This document shows positions 15,656 to 22,797 of a stretch of DNA of 37,968 nt, piece by piece. Below the pieces are notes generated by a model. The model was not told the origin of the DNA. It did no database searches and saw nothing but the letters and a program-made list of their open reading frames with translations. This DNA comes from Betaproteobacteria bacterium (lineage in GTDB: Bacteria > Pseudomonadota > Gammaproteobacteria > Burkholderiales > Casimicrobiaceae). Made by a program: the position numbers and the translations under genes. Location: positions 1-37,968 of the forward strand of contig JAGXBK010000013.1 of the NCBI GenBank assembly GCA_018971195.1, given 5' to 3'. How positions within the stretch are numbered: the first letter of the stretch is position 1; the number at the start of each line of letters is the position of its first letter.

Positions 15656-18190
15656 TCAGAGGTAGGCCGGCATGATCGTGAGCGGGTAGGGGATCACTTC
15701 GTCCGACATCGGAGTCAGCGGCGCCATAGCCTCGGCGCGGTCGTCCGGCGCGCCGGGCGCCGAAAGGTCGCCGTAATAGACGCACGCAGCGCTGTACCAG
15801 CCGTTGATGCCGCGCAATGGCCGAAGCTGATCGAGGTGATACATGAACGCCGTCGCCGAGACCATCTCGAGCTGCGAACGTCGCGGAGGAATGTCGAAGG
15901 GGTCGTGCGGGACGCAGGTTCCGGTCTGGTACAGGAGCGCCTTCTGGCTTTCCTCGTGGCGGCGAGCGACCAGGCGCACGCTAGGCGCAGACTTCTTCCT
16001 GGCCACGACCGAGCCTGCATCGGGCTGGGCGCTGCCGAGATATGCGAGCCGAACGAAGCGCCGCGGCGGCAAGCCGGCGACCCTGGCCGCAGGACTGGCG
16101 AGATCGCCAAAACTCACGTCGAGGTCGAGGGTGAACGCCCTCAAGCAATCGCTGCGAAGATGCGGAGGCGATTGCCGGTAGTCGACGCAGGTCTGCGGCT
16201 CGACCAGCGCAAGCAGTGCCGGGTCGGCGTCGATCGCGGCCCGCGTATGCACCGCCTGGCCGAGGCGAACGTAGTCGGTCGCGTTCTGGTAGGTGAAGTA
16301 GGTCGGTTCGGACAGGTCAACCGTGCCGACGACCACGGCACCGCTTTCGCTGCCGAGCGATCCGCGGTAGACGACCTGCAACGAGACGTCGGTCGCGTCC
16401 AGAGGGATCGGCGCATCCGTGAACTTGAATTCGGCCAGTCGTTCGCCCCCCGACGGCAGGCTCACGCCGACGATCGGCTGCGACACGACGATGGCCTCGA
16501 CCCCGTCCCGGCAGCCGGTGCTCGCACCCGGATCAGTCTCGACGATGACCGAGAGGACTGCCGCACACGGAGCGATACCGACGACGGTATCGAGCGACTT
16601 CGCATAGGCGAGGTCACGGTGGTAGCGGACGATCGCGAACAGGTCGCCACCATTCATGTCCTGGACCCGTGTCATGCCGTCGACCGAGGTGAATGGCGGC
16701 GTCACATTGCGTAGCTTTGCGCGAAGGGTCTTGAAGCCTTCGTCGCCAGCGTGGTCGGTCAGAGCGTAGACGCCTTCGTCCGGCAAGCCGATGTCGATTC
16801 GTCCGCGAAAGAAGAAGTTGATCAGCCCTGCCGAATACGCAACTGCCCGCGGGAGGAGCAGGTTTGCCATCGCGTCGTAGTTGACGCGGTTGAGCGTGTA
16901 GCGGGGACGGTTCGACGTCGAGGTCAGGAACTGGTCCCAGAGGCCGAACGAGGTCAGCGGGACGTCGGTCGCCAGCGTGTCGAGCAACTTGTCGGGCACC
17001 GCGCCGTGCACGACGTAGGACGGGGCCGGAGCGGATGTCGCGGAGCCGTCCCAGCGCGTGGGCGCGACGATCTTGACGTTGTAGGCGAGGATATTGCTCA
17101 CCGGCAATGGGTATTCCGTCGAGCCCAGGTTGTTTTGCGCGGTGAAGAAGCCCCGGTTGCTGTAGTCGGCGAGTCCCTTGCCGCTTGCGCTGAGACTGCC
17201 CTGCGCGGTGCTCCAGTAGTCGGCGTATCGGTCGAATGTCGGAATCGGATAGGGAGCGATCGACAGCGGTGAAATCGTGATCCTGATTGGCGTGCTCGAT
17301 GCACTTTCAGCATTGAACGAGTCCGCCTGCAGCGCCCGGGCGTTGATGTATCGCTCGTAGACGCTGGTATGCCCGCCCAGGCACACGCCGAACAGGCAGC
17401 CCTTTCCGGAATGCGGCTCGTTGCGCGTGTGCTGCGGCTGCGCCATGTCCTGGTTCAGGTGCAGGACGTCGCCCAGTGCGCGGAATGCCGTCGCCCAGTA
17501 CGCTTGCCGCCACTGCTGGCGGGTGGCGTCGTCCTTGCCGGGGGCGATGTCGGCATACGTGCCGTCCGCCTTGGTCATCAGCGTCAGCGCCCGGAACATC
17601 GCCTCGCGTGCATCGACGACGCTGAAGCCATTGCGGCGCGGAATCGCGGTGCGGTTGGGATCGGTGAAGCTGTAACGTGTCCCGAGCGCCCAGTCGGGAT
17701 TCCTCTGGACGTCACTATCAATATTACTGAGACCGATGGCGGTCAGGCCCCGGTCGAAGTAGGGGTCGAAGAAATGCTGCAGAGGACGCTTCATCCCGGG
17801 CTGAATGTCCTGCGGCGTCGGTGGATCTTCATTGGGGTTGTCGTCTTCACGGACTGACCCGAAGATGGTCCAGACCATCGCGGGGTCGTTGTTCAGTTCG
17901 ATCCGCGATAATTTGAGTAAGCGTTTCTCGTAATCTTGAGAATGTCGTTCGTAGACTGTCGTCCCGAAGGCGGTAGTGATGAATTCGAAATACCGATCTA
18001 GACCCCCGAATGGTGAATAGCCATTTAGCCCGAGGCGCGCCAACACCGAAGACTCTCCGGCATCTACTGCGCTGCCCAGAATCGAGTTGGCATAGGCGTT
18101 CCGGGTCAGGAAACCGTGAGTCGCCTGGTCGTAAGCCGCCGACTCGGATGCAACGATAAATGCTGCAAGCATAAAAATGCGCGCAATCAT
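15656..18190 (-). CDS. Secreted zinc phospholipase C / S1-P1 nuclease-like protein with long C-terminal extension
   Basis: An 844-residue exported protein. A signal peptide (IARIFMLAAFIVASESAA) is followed at once by ATHGFLTRNAY. The metal-site pattern of the zinc phospholipase C/S1-P1 nuclease fold can be followed in order: H25, the ED pair 115-116 in GSVREDDNP, H139 in HFFDP, then LGDVLHLNQDMAQPQH giving H244, D248 and H254, and H274/E279 in HTSVYE. In family members these bind three zinc ions and hydrolyse phosphodiesters of lipids or nucleic acids. The residues after about 330 have no fold I recognise and contain six or more cysteines. The start overlaps the preceding gene by 4 bases (ATGA). 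The first 300 bases look less GC-rich than the rest. Substrate not determinable. Confidence 0.72.
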   Translation of the reverse strand: MIARIFMLAAFIVASESAAYDQATHGFLTRNAYANSILGSAVDAGESSVLARLGLNGYSPFGGLDRYFEFITTAFGTTVYERHSQDYEKRLLKLSRIELNNDPAMVWTIFGSVREDDNPNEDPPTPQDIQPGMKRPLQHFFDPYFDRGLTAIGLSNIDSDVQRNPDWALGTRYSFTDPNRTAIPRRNGFSVVDAREAMFRALTLMTKADGTYADIAPGKDDATRQQWRQAYWATAFRALGDVLHLNQDMAQPQHTRNEPHSGKGCLFGVCLGGHTSVYERYINARALQADSFNAESASSTPIRITISPLSIAPYPIPTFDRYADYWSTAQGSLSASGKGLADYSNRGFFTAQNNLGSTEYPLPVSNILAYNVKIVAPTRWDGSATSAPAPSYVVHGAVPDKLLDTLATDVPLTSFGLWDQFLTSTSNRPRYTLNRVNYDAMANLLLPRAVAYSAGLINFFFRGRIDIGLPDEGVYALTDHAGDEGFKTLRAKLRNVTPPFTSVDGMTRVQDMNGGDLFAIVRYHRDLAYAKSLDTVVGIAPCAAVLSVIVETDPGASTGCRDGVEAIVVSQPIVGVSLPSGGERLAEFKFTDAPIPLDATDVSLQVVYRGSLGSESGAVVVGTVDLSEPTYFTYQNATDYVRLGQAVHTRAAIDADPALLALVEPQTCVDYRQSPPHLRSDCLRAFTLDLDVSFGDLASPAARVAGLPPRRFVRLAYLGSAQPDAGSVVARKKSAPSVRLVARRHEESQKALLYQTGTCVPHDPFDIPPRRSQLEMVSATAFMYHLDQLRPLRGINGWYSAACVYYGDLSAPGAPDDRAEAMAPLTPMSDEVIPYPLTIMPAYL

Positions 18191-18870
18191 TGCATGTGCT
18201 CCTTGATGAATGCCGCCACACCAGCATCATCGCCTGGTGAGTTCGGATTGATCGCCAGTGCGGATGTCGCCGCGAGGTCCGCGATGATCCGGACAGTCCC
18301 CCGCTGACCATCGGTTTCCGCAATCGCCCGCCCCTCGTCGTAGATCGCCTTCATGAACGGGTACAGGCTCTTCTGGCTTTCCTTGCCATACATGCAGCCC
18401 CGGTTCGCGATGCCCCAGAACAGCGAGTGAAGCCGCTCCTCCGCGGAGCCGCTGAATGGCGTCAGTTCGTAGCGCTCGGCGGGGTGCGCGATGATCGCAC
18501 CGTCCTCACCCGCGTCGAGCTGGATCTGCCGTGGAACGTAGCCCCGTGCGTATACCAATGCCACCGGGTTGTACATGACGACGCGGTAGCTGCTGAATTC
18601 GCGCCAGTAGGGAATATCGAAGGCGCCCTGGGCATTGGTGATCGCCGCGGCCGCATGCACGCAGACTGTTCGTCCCCCGCCGCTGAAGATCTCGTTGGGA
18701 ACGGTCTCCGATTCCCACAGCAACGCGACATGGGCACCTTGGATCGGAGCACCCGTCGCGGCGTCGACAACCTGTCCGGCAGTGCGCTTGCCGCTCAGCA
18801 CCATCGGCGCGTTGTTCCAGAACCAGCCGACCACCAGCACCAGGACCATCCATGCAAGCGCGTGCTTCAT
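18187..18870 (-). CDS. Membrane-anchored carboxypeptidase-regulatory-like domain protein
   Basis: A 227-residue protein. The N-terminal hydrophobic segment (ALAWMVLVLVVGWFW) lacks a clear cleavage site and may stay as an anchor. Residues about 30-125 resemble a carboxypeptidase-regulatory-like/transthyretin-like beta sandwich: AGQVVDAATGAPIQGAHVAL, later AITNAQGAFDIP and VYARGYVPRQIQL. The remainder, with two cysteines (GCMYG and VCVH) and a helical tail, is unrecognised. GAGGGA overlapping the upstream stop codon is its ribosome site; it starts 13 bases after the Ig-repeat gene and overlaps the phospholipase-like gene by 4 bases. This tight packing indicates one transcript and perhaps one extracytoplasmic assembly. 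Confidence 0.7.
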   Translation of the reverse strand: MKHALAWMVLVLVVGWFWNNAPMVLSGKRTAGQVVDAATGAPIQGAHVALLWESETVPNEIFSGGGRTVCVHAAAAITNAQGAFDIPYWREFSSYRVVMYNPVALVYARGYVPRQIQLDAGEDGAIIAHPAERYELTPFSGSAEERLHSLFWGIANRGCMYGKESQKSLYPFMKAIYDEGRAIAETDGQRGTVRIIADLAATSALAINPNSPGDDAGVAAFIKEHMQ

Positions 18871-18883
18871 CGCACCCTATCCC

Positions 18884-21800
18884 TCACATGCCGTCGATTC
18901 GCCAGATACCGTCTTCGGCGCGGATCAGGTACACCATGAACCGTTGCAGACCGTCGGAAGTATTGCGCACGATGCTGAATTCCGCGAGGTCGACGCCGAA
19001 GCTAGTCTCTTCGATTTCGCCAAGCTGGTCGATGAGTCCGGGGAGAGCCGCCCCAAGTTGCGTGAAAATCGCTTCGTATTTGGCGTACGCGGACCCCGTA
19101 AACGCGGTCATGGCCCCCGGGATGTTGCCGGCGCGCAACCGTGCAAGCATGCCGCTATAGATGGCTCGCAGTCGCCCCTCGAGGAACTCCGGCATCAGGA
19201 CCACGATCACCCGCGTCGTTGAAAATATCGGCTGGTTTGCAGCGTCGAGGGCGGTGATGGTCGCAGTCCAGGTTCCCTGCGGATACGTGGCCGTGAATGC
19301 GTAGGAGCGATTGTCGATATCGCTGGGCGTGGCGATCAGGTTCGGGTAGCCGTCGCCATCGAGGTCGACGATGATCTTGTCGAACGGGGTATGTGCGGGA
19401 TTCGCGATCGAGAATTGCACGGTCAGGCTGCCGAGGCCCTCGGTGGGGGAGGCATCCACAATGAACGGCGCGGGGCCCGTGCTTTCGAGCGTGATCTCCT
19501 GTGTCGCAGTCTGGCCATCCATGCCTGTGACGACGGCGGTGATCGTGTTGCGTCCGACAGCGAGCGGAAGGTCGTTCAGATTGAAATGGCCGGAGTCGTC
19601 GATGTGCGCGACGATGCCGTTGACCGTCACTGCCGCGTTGTCGGGCGCGGACACGTAGCCGCGCACGGTCACGCGGTCGTCGTCGATGATGGCATTCGCG
19701 AGGCCGGGGCCGAAATTGATCATCGGGGCACCGGCGACCTCGACCGTGATCGGCGACGAGCTCGAGGTCGTACCGACATTGTCGGTGGCGCGGGCTGCGA
19801 GGGCGTACGTCCCGCCTGCGACGGCATCCCATACGATCGAGAAAGGCGGGGCATAGGCGGTTCCGACGACGCTTCCGTTCGCGAAAAACTCGACCTTGTC
19901 GACGGTTCCATCGGGGTCGGTCGCACTCGCGGCAAGCGTCATCGTCGCCGGCGCGAAGTAGGCGGAGCCGGGCACCGGCGCCGTGAGGCTCACGACCGGC
20001 GGCGCATTGGCGGTGATCGTGACGGACGCCGGGGACGACGTCGCCGTCGCGCCCAGATTGTCGGTCGCCTTGGCGCTGACCGAGTACGAGCCCGCAGGGG
20101 CATTGCTCCAGGTGGCGGTGAATGGTGTGGTCGTGGCCGTGCCTACGAGCATCGACCCGGCGTAGAAGTCGACCCTTGCCACCGAGCCGTCGGTGTCGGA
20201 TGCCGAAGCGGCGAGCGCGATCGTGGCAGGCGCCACGAATCGCCCGCCCTCCACGGGCGCGGTGAGCGTCACCACCGGCGCGACGTTCGCGTTCACCGTC
20301 ACCGTGACGGTGGCGGAAGCGGTCGAATCGCCGCGGTCGTCGTAGGCGATGGCGACGAGCGCATATGTCCCGCTGGCCACGCCGCGCCAGGCAACCGCGT
20401 ACGGCGCGCTGGTGGCGCGGCCGATGATCGCACCACCGGCTCCGATCCGGTATTCGACCGCCGAGATCGTTCCATCGGGATCCGCGGCGACCGCGGCAAG
20501 GTTTATGTCCGAACCGAGGGCGTAGCGCGCGCCATCGATGGGGGTCGTGATGGACACGGTTGGCCGCCGGTTGGGCGCTCGTACCTCGACCAGCGACGGC
20601 CTCGACGTCGTCGCGAGCCCGTGGCTGTCGGTGGCGCGGGCGGTGATCGAGTGCATTCCAGCCGTGGCGCCCGCGAGCGTGACCCGCCACGGCGGGCGGT
20701 ACGCCGAACCGACCAGGTTCGCGCCATCGAAGAAATCGACGCGCGCGATCGATCCGGTCGCGCTCGCGGCATCAGCGCTGATCATCAGGTCGAGCGGACC
20801 GTCGGCCTGGGAGCATCCGGTCGGCTGGGTGACGACGACATTCGGACCTTCGCCGACTGTAATGTAGGCAATGGTGGAACTAGACGTTGCCCCGCGATTG
20901 TCGGTGGCGCGGGCGGTGATGGCGTGCCGGCCCGCGCGCGCATCGAGCCAGGTCCACGCCCATGGGGTCGTCAGCGCGGAGCCGAGCGACATCGATCCGT
21001 CGAAGAACTCGACGCGGGTCACCGAGCCGTCCAGGTCGCTTGCGCTGGCGCGGAGGTCGATCGGGGCGCCGGCAACGTGGAAGCTGCCGTCTGCCGGCGA
21101 GGTGAGCGCGACGACGGGCGCCTGATTGCCGACCACGGTGATGCTCACGGGCGCCGACGTCGCCTTGCTATTGCGGTTGTCGTAGGCGCTGGCCGTCAGC
21201 TTGTAGGTTCCCACGCCGACATTCGTCCAGAGGATCGCGTAGGGCGATGCGGTCGCGGTGCCGAGCAGGATCGTCCCGTCGCGATAGAACTCGACCCGGG
21301 AGATCGAGCCGTCGCTGTCGCTTGCGGACGCCGCCAGCGCGATGTTGCCGCCCGCGCTGAAGATCGCGCCTGGCGATGGCGCCGTGAGGGCCACACTGGG
21401 CGCCTTGTTGGCGGCCTTGACGGTCCACGCGCGCGTCTCGGCAGGCGAGGAATTGGCGTCGGTCCACGATCCCGCAGCCGGGGCTTGGGCCGGGGACGCA
21501 TCGGTCCCCGCGGCCCGGGCTCGGGCCGCGGACGCATCGGTCCCCGCAGCGACGATGGTCAGCGTTGCCTCGACCCGCTCGCTCGGATGACCGAAGCGGT
21601 CGGTGGCCTGCGCCACAATGCGGTTGATGCCCGATCGAATCGGAAGTGCCGCGCCGAGCCGCGCCCGACCCGACCGGGCGTCGATCGATGGGTCTGCGAC
21701 GGGCAGGCCGTTGACATGGACGTCGAGCTTCATGCCCTCGAGGTAGCCCGCCGGCATGCTGCAGGCATGACCGTTGCACGACGCGCCCACACCGAGAACG

Positions 21801-22774
21801 ATCTCGACACCCGGATCGTCGGTCGCTGCGCCGTCCGGGGGACGGATCAGCGCGAGTGTCGGAAGGATCGAGAACGGCGCCGGGCGCGCCAGCGCGTCCG
21901 CTGTCGCTGCATCCAGGATCTCGAGCGTGCTTCCGTCGTCCGCGATGCGCAATGTCGCGGCCGGTCCCGCCACCAGGATCGTGTCGGTGCCCCCATGGTG
22001 CGCGAGCCGATCGACCTCATCGATACCGAATTTGCGCAGTCCGGCGTCGAGACCGATGCGACCGGTTCGGTCGAATGCGATGAGCCTGTCCGCACAGGAC
22101 ACGAACAGCCAGCCGTTGCGCGGCGCAAGCGTCGCCGCAGCGATGTTGCACGCGGCCGGAATCGGCATGGACAAAGGCGGCTGCATCGGGTCCAGTGGAA
22201 CCTGAACGATCTCGTTCGTGCTGACGATCCACAGACGCTCGCCGAGCGAGTCGACGGCAAGCATCCTTCCTCCCGCCCCCAACGCATTCGGAATCGACCG
22301 CGTCTCGAGCCAGCGTCCATCCTGCGCATGATGGGCGAGTTCGCGGCCGGAGAGCAGCCACAGGCTTTGATCGAGCGCGATCGTCACGGCATCGGGCACC
22401 GCGTACAGCGTCGTTCCGGCGAGCAAGGCTCCGTCAGGTGCCACGCGCAGCAGCAGCTTCGCGCGGGTGACAAGCCAGGCCGATCCGTCGAACGGGTCCG
22501 CGGCGATCTTCACGCCTGCGCCATAGCCACCGTCGAGCAGCGGCAGGCTCCCGCGGACGGCGCCATCACGGTCGACGAACCAAAGCAGTCCGGGTGTAAC
22601 CGTCCAGATGCCACCGTCGCCGGTCGCCGCGATCTCGTGCAGACCTTCGACGCGGGCGGCCCCCGTGGCATCCGCGGGGGCCGCGACGACATCGTCCGCA
22701 GCGTTCGCCGCCGTGGCAATGAGCGCGCAGCAAAGCGCGGTCGCAAGCAGGTATCGAATGAGAAGATTGCGCAT
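18884..22774 (-). CDS. Large secreted protein with propeller-like N-terminus and six Ig-like repeats
   Basis: A 1,296-residue exported protein. The signal peptide is RNLLIRYLLATALCCALIATAANA. Residues about 30-300 have recurring WLV/LWI strands (GSAWLVTRAKLLLRV, QSLWLLSGREL, ERLWIVSTNEI), suggesting a beta-propeller. After a further beta domain and an alanine-rich linker come six Ig-like repeats (about 456-1013), then a beta domain like those of glucodextranases (RVTVRGYVSAPDNAAVTVNG), a PKD-like segment with DLDGDGYPN, and a C-terminal NTF2-like domain ending EDGIWRIDGM. The ATG at 22774 has GGGGA before it and begins the signal peptide; a GTG at 22801 overlapping the upstream stop (GTGA) would add nine residues. 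It is probably an extracellular adhesive or scaffold component. Confidence 0.8.
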   Translation of the reverse strand: MRNLLIRYLLATALCCALIATAANAADDVVAAPADATGAARVEGLHEIAATGDGGIWTVTPGLLWFVDRDGAVRGSLPLLDGGYGAGVKIAADPFDGSAWLVTRAKLLLRVAPDGALLAGTTLYAVPDAVTIALDQSLWLLSGRELAHHAQDGRWLETRSIPNALGAGGRMLAVDSLGERLWIVSTNEIVQVPLDPMQPPLSMPIPAACNIAAATLAPRNGWLFVSCADRLIAFDRTGRIGLDAGLRKFGIDEVDRLAHHGGTDTILVAGPAATLRIADDGSTLEILDAATADALARPAPFSILPTLALIRPPDGAATDDPGVEIVLGVGASCNGHACSMPAGYLEGMKLDVHVNGLPVADPSIDARSGRARLGAALPIRSGINRIVAQATDRFGHPSERVEATLTIVAAGTDASAARARAAGTDASPAQAPAAGSWTDANSSPAETRAWTVKAANKAPSVALTAPSPGAIFSAGGNIALAASASDSDGSISRVEFYRDGTILLGTATASPYAILWTNVGVGTYKLTASAYDNRNSKATSAPVSITVVGNQAPVVALTSPADGSFHVAGAPIDLRASASDLDGSVTRVEFFDGSMSLGSALTTPWAWTWLDARAGRHAITARATDNRGATSSSTIAYITVGEGPNVVVTQPTGCSQADGPLDLMISADAASATGSIARVDFFDGANLVGSAYRPPWRVTLAGATAGMHSITARATDSHGLATTSRPSLVEVRAPNRRPTVSITTPIDGARYALGSDINLAAVAADPDGTISAVEYRIGAGGAIIGRATSAPYAVAWRGVASGTYALVAIAYDDRGDSTASATVTVTVNANVAPVVTLTAPVEGGRFVAPATIALAASASDTDGSVARVDFYAGSMLVGTATTTPFTATWSNAPAGSYSVSAKATDNLGATATSSPASVTITANAPPVVSLTAPVPGSAYFAPATMTLAASATDPDGTVDKVEFFANGSVVGTAYAPPFSIVWDAVAGGTYALAARATDNVGTTSSSSPITVEVAGAPMINFGPGLANAIIDDDRVTVRGYVSAPDNAAVTVNGIVAHIDDSGHFNLNDLPLAVGRNTITAVVTGMDGQTATQEITLESTGPAPFIVDASPTEGLGSLTVQFSIANPAHTPFDKIIVDLDGDGYPNLIATPSDIDNRSYAFTATYPQGTWTATITALDAANQPIFSTTRVIVVLMPEFLEGRLRAIYSGMLARLRAGNIPGAMTAFTGSAYAKYEAIFTQLGAALPGLIDQLGEIEETSFGVDLAEFSIVRNTSDGLQRFMVYLIRAEDGIWRIDGM
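19735..21409 (-). repeat. Six Ig-like repeats, about 285 bp (95 residues) each
   Basis: Each unit opens with N-x-x-P-x-V-x-L-T-x-P-x-x-G and continues A-x-A-x-D-x-D-G-S-V-x-R-V-x-F-[YF], then G-x-A-x-x-x-P-[FY], and ends with a TD/YDN-x-G strand. Units open near 21409, 21127, 20855, 20575, 20290 and 20008. The third unit (from TQPTGCSQADGP) is the most divergent and carries the only cysteine of the array. Confidence 0.85.
21494..21547 (-). repeat. 36-bp tandem duplication in the linker before the Ig repeats
   Basis: The 18 bases GGACGCATCGGTCCCCGC occur at 21494-21511 and 21530-21547, with similar G/C-rich bases between. The duplication encodes the alanine-rich linker units AGTDASAARARA and AGTDASPAQAPA, twelve residues each. 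Confidence 0.8.
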
Positions 22775-22797
22775 CGCGATTCCCCGCGGCCCGGTCG

